64,000 bases of DNA from Henricia sp. BOLD:AAB3569 (Eukaryota; Echinodermata; Asteroidea; Spinulosida; Echinasteridae). The position numbers were made by a program, and so were the translations under genes. The number at the start of each line of letters is the position of its first letter. Position 1 is the stretch's first letter. The notes under the pieces were generated by a model. That model searched no databases, was not told the DNA's origin, and saw nothing but the letters and a program-made list of their open reading frames with translations. Positions 10,997-22,316 of this stretch are shown here, one piece after another. The stretch spans positions 1-64,000 of the forward strand of contig JBBELK010001389.1 of NCBI GenBank assembly GCA_037783545.1, read 5' to 3'.

Positions 10997-11550
10997 TTAA
11001 ATACCAAAAGGTTGCTCTTCACGACCACAAAGCTTGTCCGGGGCTTGTCCTACCTAGCAACAACTACAAAATGAATTCCACCATGGAAATCGAATTTAAA
11101 GTAATAGCTGAATGAAATAGCTCATCACAAGGCAATGTCAAAGGAAACATCTATTTGGTTACACTACGAGAACGGCCATTTGGAAAATCTATTATACTTG
11201 AAGGTTTCAGTCAAACTATTCATTTGGGGAGCTGAGCACGACGATAAAATAATATATGCTGATAATATAGTCTTACTCTTGAAAATAGACCATTACATGG
11301 GAAGTCCCTATACGACTGTCTGCAGCCGTACTGAAAGCATGCAGGTTAAGTGATTTGGATAATGGGCATTCACTTGGGGACACCTGCCGCCTAAACGGCC
11401 TTCGTGTAAAATAGGCAATTATATTAAGTGCATGGGTCCCGGTTGTTCAATTTCCCCGTTTTACGGAGAGAAAACGACTACATCTTGAGGCCAGGGATGT
11501 AGTGGAGAGCTTTCAGAGACCTTGTAAATAAATCAGAAAAATTGTGGACG
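10997..11550. other. non-coding, nothing recognised
   Basis: I find no repeat partner in this window and no convincing coding frame; a 72-codon open frame at 11135-11353 lacks any recognisable motif. Confidence 0.3.
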
Positions 11551-11551
11551 T

Positions 11552-11680
11552 TTAAGACGCTTGGTGGCAGCAAACAAACCGGTCCTTTTCCATTGCCTGA
11601 GCATGCGCACTTTAGCTCAAACGTGCGTGACGTCACGATGGAAAAAGACCGGTTTGTTTGCTGCCACCAAGCGTCTCAAA
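11552..11680. mobile_element. foldback MITE with long perfect arms
   Basis: AGACGCTTGGTGGCAGCAAA onward (11555-11593) is matched almost base for base in reverse complement at 11638-11676. Loop about 44 bp including TGACGTCA. Target duplication not resolved. Confidence 0.75.
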
Positions 11681-11892
11681 AGTGTCCCATTGAGTGATAA
11701 TGAAATCAGATTTGTAACTGTGTATTTAACGCATGTACCAAGGCTTGGAATGGACACATCATAACTACATGTATATTGTTTACGGTAATCTTCATGACAA
11801 TTTTGTTGGGAAAAGGTTTCGAAAGATCTTATATCTGGATATGGATTCTGGAGTGTTCAAACTGTGAACCACTCCTACGGGGAAATGTAATC

Positions 11893-12195
11893 ATAATGTA
11901 ATGGTGGACACTTGTATAGCGCACATGTCTACCCTGGGGTACTCCTGGCACTGTTGCCATTAACATTATCGCTGCCATCAGGAAATCACCACAACCATTT
12001 CGCTTCAACTAGGTGGCTACCTGGCCAAGGCGCACAACCCTATCAGCAGTTAGATTGTGACATTCCCCCTAACAGCTCCCCAAATATCGCTTGGGTTGAC
12101 GAGGCAATTGATATTAGGTGTCTTGCCCACGGACACAAACACGTTGGCACAAGTGGGGATCGAACCCATAACCCCTCGATCACGAGCACGGCTGT
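11893..12195 (-). mobile_element. tRNA-derived SINE, minus strand
   Basis: Read on the minus strand, GGGTTCGATCCC (near 12160) is a good B box, and the body then carries GTGTCCGTGGGCAAGACACC, a typical post-tRNA SINE segment. The 3' part TGTATAGCGCACATGTCTA recurs, diverged, at 44856-44941. Confidence 0.6.
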
Positions 12196-12214
12196 ATACC
12201 CACACAACCGTGTT

Positions 12215-12800
12215 TTTATATGGGGTACCTCTTTTGTTACCCTTCCTTCCTTCCTTTTGTCCTTCTATTGTTTCCTTTGTCTAGACTCTTCCCATAGGCT
12301 TAACACTGGTTTTACCTTATGGGGTACTAACTAGACAAAGACCGACTTGTGTGGCACCTTTCTTCGCATTGGACTTGTTTTGAAAGGTTTTACCGAGACG
12401 AATTTTACTGCTGTCCGCATTTGGACTTTTTGACACAGTAAAATTTTACCGAGACTGTGGGAGAGCATGCGCAGTGTCCCTTCGCAGTTTGACCTTCACG
12501 GCCCGGATTTACGCTTCCAGAGCGCTTTTACCGACTCGCTGTGTCCGCATTGGACTTTTCGTCTCGGGAAAAGTTCCCTGGTCAATTTTCCTGGGCAGAA
12601 GTTGGCCAGGAAAAGTAATCGCTGGACTCGGGAAAAGTTACTGAGAGGAAAACGTCCTGGGCTGTCCGCATTGGACTTAAAAAGGGAAAAGTACCCATTG
12701 TCTCGGTAAGTTTTTTAAAAAAAGAAGTCCAATGCGGACATGCCAAAGGCACCTTTCTTCCGGGTACCCCATAATGGTGTAAAACCATATACATAGACCA
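12215..12800. repeat. GGTACCCC-motif element containing an inverted repeat
   Basis: TATGGGGTACC/ GGTACCCCATA words occur at about 12220, 12319 and 12766, as in the insert at 20458-20605. Inside, 12362-12741 is a second layer: CGCATTGGACTT then TTACCGAGAC at the left is complemented by GTCTCGGTAA then AAGTCCAATGCGGACA at the right. GTCCGCATTGGACTT recurs inside in direct orientation. Likely nested MITEs of unknown type. Confidence 0.5.
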
Positions 12801-14035
12801 CACGTAGAACAGTGTGGATATTGAATAGCCTTATTTTGTTCAGTGTCATGCAACCTTTACAAAGCTCTCGGGAAGGTCTCGAAATAGTCTGTGCTACATC
12901 CCTGCCTCAGGCAAAATGATGTAGAATATTGTAGTTTTGCCAACCTAGGATCCGCAGGGCAATGTCGTGGTTAGCCGATAACATCGTATACAGATTTTTG
13001 ACTTCTCCAAGCAAATTCTTTCCCAAGCAAATTCTTTCCCTGAAGACACAAGCAATTTAAATTCTTTCCCTGAAAAGACAAGCCTTTTCACAAATCCAAC
13101 CGCTAATGTGCACATTGTGTATTCACGTTCAACCGCTTCAAGGTGGATAAACTCAGAAGATACATATGTATGTATAAAAGTCAACTGGGACACCGATAAG
13201 CGTTCATATCATTGTTATTCAAACCGAAAAGACAAAAGTAGCATTTGGTTGTTTATCCGCATTGAAATTCCGAAAACCAAAACCAAAAGTGAGCCGAAGT
13301 GAATACGTCACCTTGGCAACATCCTCTTGCAACAGTGCCCCTTTAACGCACTCCCCAACTCCTGCGTACAGTGGCCCTGTTGAAAAAGCCCCATTTAGCG
13401 GTGGGACTAGCGACAGAAATCCTGTCGCCTCTGCTGGACCAATCAGAACGCTTGCAGTGCATTGTAGCACGATTGCAAGCATTCAAATGTCACGCGCGTA
13501 GATTGTAAACACCGTGCACGCATGTGATACATGTACTCGGTAATGCTGGCCGTTGTCCGCGTCGGCGATTGGCTGCTATTTAAAGCATACTGGGGAATCC
13601 GTTCCATTACATTCGTCAGCATGCATCCCTGTTATTAATTTGAAAAACTGCGGAGTAAATAAGGTTCGCCGTTTGAAAGTTTGGTAGGAATGGGACAGTC
13701 ATAAGGAACGGAACCCAATACAATTTCTGGAAAGTATAGAAATTGTTTCTTTTCGGCATAACATGACCGAATTGATTAAATTACATCAAAATGTCTCGGG
13801 CGTGAGTTGGCTCAAGACAACAGCCGGCTCGCTCCACAGATTTGCGTGTATTTCCTCAGGGTATTGTCACGTCGCTTTGCAGAGTGGAAATTCCCTGAGA
13901 TCTCAGGATGCCTTGGCAATGGCTCTCATCAGCCACATTATGAACACCAAAGCTTTCAACAAACGACTCCTTTAAAACGACTTTTCAAAACGGCGCTCTC
14001 ATGTCAAAGAACATATTTTCCATGCAATGTAGCCA
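12801..14035. other. non-coding interval, nothing firmly recognised
   Basis: AAGCAAATTCTTTCCC is repeated three times at about 13008-13070. CCAAT-type words at 13437 and 13566 and CTATTTAAAG at 13577 look promoter-like but no gene follows that I can support. Two overlapping open frames at 13763-14109 have no recognisable motif. Confidence 0.25.
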
Positions 14036-14235
14036 GGGAACCAGCCTATAGCACGGTGGCTTCGCAAAATTTATTGAAAGCATGCACATTTTCCCCCCAA
14101 AATAAATGAACATACTGAGCTGACTTATACACAGGTTGGTTTTTATCATACACATCCTCAGTTACGCATGAAGATAACGCCGTCTGTAACAGTATTCCAA
14201 TCATGTAATCTATCCCGATTTGAAATCTCGATAAA
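14036..14235 (-). mobile_element. family A-related TTAA MITE fragment
   Basis: On the minus strand, TTACATGATTGGAATACTGT, then AACCAACCTGTGTATAAGTC and the AAAATTTTGCGAAGCCACCG end match the unit at 23780-23965 and the first 100 bases of family A. Both ends are incomplete. Confidence 0.5.
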
Positions 14236-14840
14236 TTTATTTCGCCGCGACTCTGGTTCGCCAGTCTGGAAAAGAAGTTACAGGACAAATATACAATTTC
14301 AGTATCGACATATATACACACTCAACCGATGACTGATAGTGCGCTATGGACTGTAATTACTCTACTGCCGTTTCCTGGTTTTTTTTATTAGAGCAGTATA
14401 GTTTCACACCATTTCAATGACGTGTGCAGTTAATTTTCCGCACATTTTAGAAGTACATGTACTTGCTTATAGTGCAACTACCTTTTTCGAGTATACAACT
14501 ACTTTACGTTTTATGGGTATTTCGTGATGTAGAGCGTGTGTTTTTTACGAGCGGAGAGTACTGTTCCTCTCTCCCCTGATAAAATGTACAATTTAGGGAA
14601 ACCGCCAGCATGTAAGTAAATCAGGTACCAACAATCTTTCGGAGTACATCCCAAGCGATATATTAATTCATTTGAACCATCATCATGCATGCAGCATTTA
14701 GGAAGTATATGATGTCGAAAAAGCCAAAAAAATTATTGAAGTTACGCCGAAGACCATTACGTTAATATCAGTATTTTCAAGGCAAAAGGGTGTGGCGACC
14801 AAGACCATAATAGATCTTATCTCATAAAATGACTATAATA
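14236..14840. other. non-coding, nothing recognised
   Basis: AT-rich sequence leading into the minisatellite; no coding frame or repeat arms seen. Confidence 0.3.
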
Positions 14841-16070
14841 AGCTTAAGTTGTTCTATGAGATAGCTTAAGTTGTTCTATGAGATAGCCTAAGTTGTTCTA
14901 TGAGATAGCCTAAGTTGTTCTATGAGATAGCCTAAGTTGTTCTATGAGATAGCCTAAGTTGTTCTATGAGATAGCCTAAGTTGTTCTATGAGATAGCCTA
15001 AGTTGTTCTATGAGATAGCCTAAGTTGTTCTATGAGATAGCTTAAGTTGTTCTATGAGATAGCTTAAGTTGTTCTATGAGATAGCTTAAGTTGTTCTATG
15101 AGATAGCTTAAGTTGTTCTATGAGATAGCTTGCGTTGTTCTATGAGATAGCTTAAGTTGTTCTATGAGATAGCTTAAGTTGTTCTATGAGATAGCGTTGT
15201 TCTATGAGATAGCTTAAGTTGTTCTATGAGATAGCTTAAGTTATTCTATGAGATAGCTTAAGTTGTTCTATGAGATAGCTTAGGATGTTCTATGAGATAG
15301 CTTAGGATGTTCTATGAGATAGCTTAAGTTGTTCTATGAGATAGCTTAAGTTGTTCTATGAGATAGCTTAAGTTGTTCTATGAGATAGCTTAAGTTGTTC
15401 TATGAGATAGCTCAAGTTGTTCTATGAGATAGCTTAAGTTGTTCTATGAGATAGCTTAGGATGTTCTATGAGATAGCTTAGGATGTTCTATGAGATAGCT
15501 TAAGTTGTTCTATGAGATAGCTTAAGTTGTTCTATGAGATAGCGTTGTTCTATGAGATAGCTTAAGTTGTTCTATGAGATAGCTTAAGTTATTCTATGAG
15601 ATAGCTTAAGTTGTTCTATGAGATAGCTTAGGATGTTCTATGAGATAGCTTAAGTTGTTCTATGAGATAGCTTAAGTTGTTCTATGAGATAGCTTAAGTT
15701 GTTCTAGGAGATAGCTTAAGTTGTTCTACGAGATAGCTCAAGTTGTTCTATGAGATAGCTCAAGTTGTTCTAGGAGATAGCTTAAGTTGTTCTAGGAGAT
15801 AGCTTAAGTTGTTCTATGAGATAGCTTAAGTTGTTCTATGAGATAGCTTAAGTTGTTCTATGAGATAGCTTAAGTTGTTTTAGGAGATAGCTTAAGTTGT
15901 TCTATGAGATAGCTTAAGTTGTTCTAGAAGATAGCTTAAGTTGTTCTAGAAGATAGCTTAAGTTGTTCTATGAGACAGCTTAAGTTGTTCTATGAGATAG
16001 CTTAAGTTGTTCTATGAGATAGCTTAAGTTGTTCTATGAAATAGCTTAAGTTGTTCTATGAAATAGCTTA
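14841..16070. repeat. 22-bp minisatellite, about 56 units
   Basis: The unit AGCTTAAGTTGTTCTATGAG plus AT repeats head to tail. An early block has CCTAAG in place of CTTAAG; other variants are TTAGGATG, TTATTC, TCTAGGAG and a 4-base-shorter unit (AGCGTTGTTC) at 15193 and 15541. The short unit and its neighbours recur 348 bp apart, which equals fifteen full units plus one short one. Each unit contains CTATgagATAG, able to form a tiny hairpin. Confidence 0.97.
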
Positions 16071-16185
16071 TAAGCTCCAAAAGGTATACAAACGGTTTGA
16101 CAGCATACCTTTCTATATATTTTCCCTGTACAAATGTCACATAATGTATTTATAGGTAAGACATAAGGCTGTGCATGGTGGAAAT

Positions 16186-16380
16186 CAATATGATATGGGT
16201 TTGCGGTAGCACCATGTGAATCTCTTTTGTATATGTGTGGTTCTGAAAAGAACCGGTGAATGTGAACTCAACGTTTCGAACAGTGTGATCTGTCAGACGA
16301 ACAGAGCACACTCGCCGGTTCTTTTCAGAACCACACATATACAAAAGAGATTCACGTGGTGCTACCGTAAACCCATACAC
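16186..16380. mobile_element. foldback MITE, arms about 65 bp
   Basis: ATGGGTTTGCGGTAGCACCA to GAACCGG is complemented by CCGGTTCTTTTCAGAACCAC to AAACCCAT, with a loop holding CAGACGAACAGAGCACAC. A relative of one arm lies in the Harbinger intron at about 36975-37070. Confidence 0.75.
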
Positions 16381-16505
16381 ATAATGTACTTATAGGTATT
16401 TTTTCGGTAGTATGGGAAATTTGTACAGGGATGTTTCAGGCGTGCATGTCACACAATTTGTTGCCTTTTTGGGGTTTAGGTCATCTCCTTAGAATAGGGG
16501 GTTTA

Positions 16506-16682
16506 GATGCACGTAAAACGCGAACGCGAAATTAATGCTTTCAACACTGGTCCTATCACAAGTCTAAGAACTCGGGTTCGAATCTTGGTCACAGCAAAAA
16601 GTTATCTCGCCACGAAAGTCACAAATGTGGGTCTTTCGTTTCCATCTGTTCTAACGCGTTCACGTTTTACGTGCATTAAAAC
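16506..16682. mobile_element. small inverted-repeat element with B-box-like interior
   Basis: ATGCACGTAAAACGCGAACG and its complement (CGCGTTCACGTTTTACGTGC) define ends of about 22 bp. The interior has GGGTTCGAATCTTGG near 16578, resembling a pol III B box, so the MITE may contain a SINE piece. Confidence 0.5.
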
Positions 16683-16856
16683 CTCCCTAATAACTTTACA
16701 TGAAAATACGTGTATTTTCTTTATTTTGGGACATAAGGTATTTCTTTTAAAAATACGGCCCTGTTTGCCCTAAAGTACCCTTATGGAAGGAAAATTGTAC
16801 CCTTTATAACGTGGAAAGGTCAAAAGCAAACAGTAATTACCTCAACAGAATGCTTA

Positions 16857-17237
16857 ATGACGTCCATTGCATGGGACCCTGCAATATTAATTACGCCTAT
16901 CAACATGGCAATTCCATTACTAGACGTCTCAGAATCGTTGCCTGAGCAAGGTCTAGTGTGTACAATGACCATTGCACGCGGAGAATGTGAAGTGCGCCGG
17001 GGACCATTAGGCCTAAATGAGGTTTGCCACGCAGGAATTCTGCCTCTTTATTCGACAACTCTTTGCCCAACGTGTATGACTGATCACGTTTTGATCTACT
17101 CAACAAACTATCAAATGAATTGTGTAAACTCAAAACGCTACTGCAGAGTTATCGTAGAAGGTAAAGGAGTACCGCATCACGTCTTAAAGGAGCTTGTTAA
17201 GATTTGTCCAGAAAATGGATTTCGTTCTAACCTATAA
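16857..17237 (+). other. 126-codon open frame of uncertain strand and function
   Basis: The plus frame is open beyond its ATG on the 5' side and ends at TAA 17235-17237. It contains several cysteines (CEVRRG, CHAG, CPTC, CVNSKRYC) and ends VIVEGKGVPHHVLKELVKIC. On the minus strand the same DNA has an open frame over 16840-17060 ending IAGSHAMDVIKHSVE directly before a good donor (GAG|GTAATT at 16844). Either strand could hold an exon; I recognise neither protein. No in-window partner exon was found. Chance openness remains likely. Confidence 0.2.
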
Positions 17238-17295
17238 GGGTATCCCGACCTTACGGCACGTTTGAATGCTAGCTATAGCTACCCGGAGGTATATA

Positions 17296-17887
17296 CACTC
17301 GACCAAAAAAGTTCTGTCACCAGTAAGACATTTGTAGATATTTATTATGAAATTGGATTTAATGTAGGAAAATAATATATCAAATTTTAGCTGAACATAT
17401 CACTCAAAGGAATAGAGCTCAACGAAGTCCATGATGGCCAGCTTCACGGAACAGGAATGCAACAAAGGAGTGTGGGGTCAGAATGAAAAACACCAAAGAA
17501 CAACAATGTCAACTTTATTGCACCCAAGCAAGGGGAGTTACAGTTCAGTATTTTGCTTCCACCATACCTAATGCAATGGCACGATTCAGATTGGACAATT
17601 TAACCATTTTGATTTGGATGTTTTTGACAAGACATTGATAAATCCAAACTCACTTAAAAATGTCCTAATTGTCTACACATTGTTCTTTGGTGTTTTTCAT
17701 TCTGATCCCACACTCCTTTGTTGCATTCCTGTTCAGTGAAGCTTGCCATCATGATCTCTCTTGAGCTCTATTCTTTTTAGGGATATGTTCAGCTAAAATT
17801 TTATATATAATTTTCCTACATTAAATCCAATTTAATAATGAATATATATAAATGTCTTACTGGTGACAGAACTTTTTTGGTCGAGTG
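17296..17887. mobile_element. mariner-like foldback MITE, copy 2
   Basis: Same ends as 8469-8957 (CACTCGACCAAAAAAGTTCT and complement), TA on both sides (17294-17295, 17888-17889), arms near 190 bp. The loop is longer, and its right half (TTGATAAATCCAAACTCACT) is the reverse complement of the copy 1 loop, so the two copies lie in opposite orientation. Confidence 0.88.
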
Positions 17888-19264
17888 TACATGTAGTTGA
17901 GCTGAACTACTTGTCTGAACACAACTCAATAAAATTGTATTATCCTAACTTTACCTTTGACGATAACCTAGGAAAGAAACCTGATGAACAACACGCTCTG
18001 TCTATAATGAGTAGCGCTAGAAGCAAAATCATTTTAAAAGCATTTGCTGCAGCCCTCAAATCTATACCTGTTTTAAAAAATGACAACACAGACCACACGC
18101 TACATTTAAACGTTAGATACGCAACAACCAAACTTTGGATGCGAGAAAAAAATAATATGGGCCTCATCGGGCAGATGCTCTACCAGCTGAGCTATTTTGC
18201 ATTCGTTAGATGCAAGTATATTGTGACGGTAGTGAAATGCATGAACTGGAGTATAGGTAAACATAATTTGGTTAGGGCATTGTAACTACAAGCGAAAGGT
18301 TTTAATTTAAATTAGAATTCTCCCCTTCTGCCCCAGTTACATTCCGTCTACAATCGCAAGGAGCCCGGGCGTTAGTTCCACCTCGGGTTGTTTACGGGTT
18401 CTCGTGCCAAGTCCGCCGACCGAGCACTCGCCATAAGCAATATGGCACGCCACTGATGACTTCAATCCCCTTCAAAGACACTTGCGAGTGGCCTTTTTAA
18501 TATCGGCTCAAATTAAAATAAATCTCAAGAGATTTAGACATTTATAATTCAACAAATGTTTCGTCTTGTGAAGTGGCCGAGCGGCATCCTATTTACTAAA
18601 GGTTGCTGTTAATTTTGAAACACTGCTTCAAGCCAGTTGCCATATCTAACACCATGCACCACCACCACAGACAAGTTCAGTGAAACAAGGCATAAACGCA
18701 ACAATCAATGAACCGCATCCAACCCGTCGATATTTGGTGTTTTATTATGATCATTATAGACTATGTAAGTTGACCTCGCGAACGTACGAGACCGCGCGAG
18801 ACCACTGTTATTTCCGTTATTTTCGTAAACTACATGCAGCAAAAGGTGTGCAACACGCACAGCAGCCGACGTACGTAGGCCTACAGTGTACATACAGACC
18901 TCGCTAGCGATAGGCGAAACGCCATCTACCAAAAGTAGAGCTTGCAGACTTTTGCCCAAGTTCGAAGCATTCATTTTCACATTATTCCACACTTGGGTCA
19001 TCCATTCCAAATTGGATGAAGAATATGCTAGCAGAGAAATTTATTCAGGTCACGAAATTTTAATAAATTTGTATAAATATCGTTTTTAGAGATAATTATG
19101 CATGTATTATATATTGTAAAAAAAACATTTTAGTTACCCGAATCACTTTCGGCTCGGTTGTATACTTAAGATTGGACAGACAAATTTATATACAAAAACA
19201 AAATCTCGCCCGTGTTATAGGAATAGGCGTTTTAGTCGTGTTGTGCCCGGAAGCTCAGATTGAC
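17888..19264. other. non-coding with tRNA-like SINE scrap
   Basis: GGGCAGATGCTCTACCAGCTGAGCTAT at about 18169-18195 is the minus-strand A-box half of the SINE seen at 42437 and 50805. The 140-codon frame across 17863-18285 starts inside the MITE and runs over this scrap, so it is not credited. The rest shows no recognisable feature. Confidence 0.35.
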
Positions 19265-19747
19265 CTTTGCCGCGAGACTTACATAGTCTATTGCAGCCCG
19301 ATAGGCTGAATTGCACATGATCTAACATTAATTTAACTGTAACATTACAACAACAAAAAATTAACATAAAATATACATTAAATAACAACAAGTATTAGGA
19401 CCAAAACAATTGATTAGACTTAAATTTACAATATATGTTTAGCGTATACACAGGATAAATTACACACGATCAACCCCCCGCACCCCCAGCAGGAAAACTG
19501 GTCTCTATCCATTGTTATTTAGAAGCTTAATAAAGGAGGGAATTGGACTAGTTTTGTACCGCTCAGTTTTACACACAATATATTTAAATGGTTTTGGATT
19601 TCTCAATGTCATAGATTTAACATTATTTAAAGGTAACCAGTGATGAAGTATGCAATAGCAGTTGGCTATACGAGAATTGAAGCCACGAACAATGCTTGGC
19701 CTAGACTGTTCCCCGGTCAATGCGATCGCTTGCATTCCGCTTAACAC
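19265..19747 (-). mobile_element. LINE 3' end: ORF2 C-terminus plus 3' UTR
   Basis: On the minus strand a frame of about 80 codons ends with TERYKTSPIPSFIKLLN, close to the C-terminal 'RYxxSFIPxAIxLLN' signature of several non-LTR retrotransposons. It is followed by about 200 bases of 3' UTR containing GTGCAATTCAGCCTATCGGG with a small hairpin (AGCC...GGCT), a common LINE 3' motif. A second scrap of that motif lies near 53357-53385. Upstream ORF2 is absent, as in 5'-truncated insertions. Confidence 0.55.
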
Positions 19748-20206
19748 ATGTAAACTGGTGAAGACAGTATTATGACCAGTCTAGGTATAAGGCATTGTAT
19801 TTGGGGAGTACAATGGCGATCGGCGGCTTCAAATTTAGAGGTCGTTGCCGCATCCAGTGGTTATATATTGATGATCCAACCCGTACCGTATACCAATCAG
19901 TCGATAGTGCTGCTCACGCCAGGCATAGAGGTGATGGAAACACAACACTCATGCCACGGGCATCAATTCGTTATAGCTCCATCGATTTATTATTAAAGCG
20001 TATTATGCTGCACCGTCTTTGCCGTGGCAAATACGCTTTAATATCACGTTCTGAAATTGATGGATTTGGAGGCACAGGTTTATGAACTCACAACACCGGT
20101 CTGTTCAAAGGTTTACCCTCATGGATGATGGGGAAAAAGAAAGAAAATACTGCCCCTTGTCTGATTCTTAATACTCTCCGGATGAAATGGTATAGCATGT
20201 CATGAC
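19748..20206. other. non-coding; hairpin with AAAGCGTATT arms
   Basis: TTAAAGCGTATTATGCTG at 19993 and CAAATACGCTTTAATA at 20029 make a short hairpin. Two overlapping open frames (19772-20085) have no motif I recognise. Nothing else supported. Confidence 0.25.
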
Positions 20207-20901
20207 TGTTAGATCATATCAGGGAATGTTTTTGAGCGATTCTGCAAATAAAACCATTATAAATCAAAAGAAAGACATCAACAAACTCATGTGAAGAAAT
20301 TTCAGCTTTCTCAAATGTACCACGTTTAAAAAAACCATGAAAATCCATATGCGTTTTCCTGGTCTTGGCGGGGTGTTTTAAATATTCGTTCTCAGTTGAT
20401 CGGGTACTATGTGGCTTGCGTCATGCACTCTGTGGCGCACATCATATACTGGTCTAACACGGACACACTTGTGGGGTACCAAACACAATGGAACAATGGT
20501 ACCCCATAAAGAAATTCAAAAGGAACAGTGGTACCCCACAGAGGAATTATAAAGAAAAGGGAAAATATGACAACAATGCAAGTACCCCATAAACCCCTGT
20601 GTACACAGATTACTGCGTGTGCGCGCGATCCATAAAAATGCATCGCGTTGGAACACGCACACGCAGTACACAGCGCCCATGCATTTTGGACCGCATAGAT
20701 GCGAACCAAAAATAAGTAAATCGTTTGCAAACGATCTAAATAATTTTATCTTTACAGATTATTTTCTGATAAAATTATATCATTTTGAGCAGAAACCTTT
20801 CATTGGGTAGTTGCTATTAATTAAATATTTACTTTCAGAACCTCTTCCCTGTAAACTCGTCGATTACTTTTTGGGGTCATTGCAAATGATACACTGGGCC
20901 T
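20207..20901 (-). mobile_element. family E TTAA MITE, copy 1, with an insert
   Basis: This is the reverse-oriented relative of 46534-47066, sharing AACACGCACACGCAGTACAC and TTTGCAAACGATCTAAATAA. The right end ACTGGGCCT abuts TTAA 20902-20905; the left end is diverged. At about 20458-20605 it is split by a block with four GGTACCCC(A) words in both orientations, not present in the other copy. Confidence 0.7.
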
Positions 20902-20905
20902 TTAA

Positions 20906-21043
20906 AGGAACAGGTACGTCAGCAATGCGCGCGCGCCAAATTCGTGCTACGAAATACGCAGCTCTATGCCTTTGCTATGGAGCTGTGCACGGTATTTCGT
21001 GGCACGAATTTGGCGCGCGCGCATTGCTGACGAGTCTGTGCCT
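20906..21043. mobile_element. palindromic TTAA MITE, family B copy 2
   Basis: Palindrome of 138 bp with the family B arms (GTCAGCAATGCGCGCGCGCC), TTAA on the left at 20902-20905 and on the right at 21044-21047. The left TTAA is also the right border of the family E copy before it. Confidence 0.85.
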
Positions 21044-21047
21044 TTAA

Positions 21048-21559
21048 AAGATGACACAGTAGCACTCATCTAATTAAAAAAAAAAATGATGCATGAACTT
21101 TCGTAGCAACAACTATTTCGTCAGACGATGAAGTATCCGATGGGAAACGAATTAAATTGGTAAACCAGAAGCGGTATTTTAAACAAATAATCGGGCGTGT
21201 CTGTTAATGAAATTTTCATTTGGTTTCATATTACTCACAAAACAAAAGGGTATTTGTGACGTTGGTTGGTATTTATTAAATTAATCACTTTTGTATATAA
21301 CACACTGGCTACAACAGTTTTGGAAGGGGGGGGGGGGGGGGGGGGGGGTTGGGAGTGTGGCTATATTACAGGTTTTTCATCATTTAAAGAACGAAGAAAA
21401 TGTATATTCTTAAAAATAAACTACAAAAAAATGCATTTGACTTATTTTCTCCCTACACGGTTGCATTCATAGCGAGGCTACATGGGCATAGGCCTACATT
21501 ATAATATATATAAACCAACGTCACAGCAACCGTCATGGTAACGAGGCAAGGGAGTCATT
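21048..21559. other. non-coding with a G-run
   Basis: A run of about 22 G lies at 21327-21348. No coding frame or repeat partner recognised. Confidence 0.35.
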
Positions 21560-22110
21560 GTTCATGCAAAACTACAGCCTCGCTGCTTTGCCAATATGGC
21601 GGTACCGTGCACTTCTTCTTTCGTATGATCCCCTAAAGGGATCTGGTTGCTGAGATTCGCCGACTTAAGTCGTTGCCCTGTAGCCACCTTAGGAGGTTCT
21701 TCAGCATGGCCACGAAGTACTATGGAACAGGAAGAAATTCTCAGTTTTAGATGTGGAAGGAAAGCCCCACACACCAACCGTGCACTGGATCTTATGGAGC
21801 GAAATGGAACTTTTCTGCCGCGACGCACAAGATAATGAACACTCCAAATTTGTTTCCCGCGCAAGGAATGATTCTACTTGACTTCTTCGCGGGTAATGAC
21901 GACGTCTGGTGTTTGTGTGCAATGCAAACAGGGAGAATATGCCACAACAGTTGTAGGACAATGGACACAAATTACTCCGGAAACACGGGCCCTTTTTGAG
22001 CAGCACAGACTACAAATCGATGGCTGTTATTTTGATGAGAACGAGGTAGTAACGAGTAGAAGCAAACATGTCAAGCGAAATGGCCATCATCCTTAGCCCT
22101 GGATTTGTCA
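21560..22110 (+). other. exon-like GC-richer patch, function unknown
   Basis: Composition is richer than the flanks and several plus frames stay open. One begins MEQEEILSFRCGRK (21722) and ends at 21835; another (21878-22096) contains GVCVQCKQGEYATTVVGQWT and ITPETRALFEQHRLQIDGCY. They are in different frames with no clean donor and acceptor pair between them, so this may be a decayed gene or element remnant. I do not recognise the protein. Confidence 0.25.
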
Positions 22111-22234
22111 ACAATCGAAGTGTTTTACGTCATTACGTCAGGCTTCAAACTAATACGTTAAACGAACACGTTAAAGGTTGGCGAAGTGACCTTTTTAAAA
22201 TGCTAAATGCAAAATTCATTGCGGTTATATTTCA

Positions 22235-22316
22235 GGCTCGTCAGCAATGCGCGCGCGCCAAATTCGTGTCACGAAATACGCAGCTCCTTTAACTGCATGT
22301 TAATGAATCTGTACCT
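22235..22316. mobile_element. family B TTAA MITE, partial copy 3
   Basis: GGCTCGTCAGCAATGCGCGC to AATACGCAGCTCC is one arm; the second arm is almost wholly deleted, leaving GAATCTGTACCT before TTAA 22317-22320. The left border reads TTCA rather than TTAA. Confidence 0.65.

Noticed and set aside
11912-12334. 140-codon plus frame
   Set aside because: Antisense of a tRNA-derived SINE.
13430-13640. Promoter with CCAAT and TATA-like words
   Set aside because: No gene with recognisable coding sequence follows, and such words are expected by chance in AT-rich DNA.
14841-16070. CRISPR-like array
   Set aside because: Units abut without unique spacers and vary by point changes; it is a minisatellite in a eukaryotic context.
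17863-18285. 140-codon open frame
   Set aside because: It starts inside the mariner-like MITE arm and runs across a SINE tRNA scrap, so it joins unrelated repeats; no motif.
19772-20085. Overlapping 74- and 96-codon frames
   Set aside because: No motif or splice context, and a hairpin lies within.
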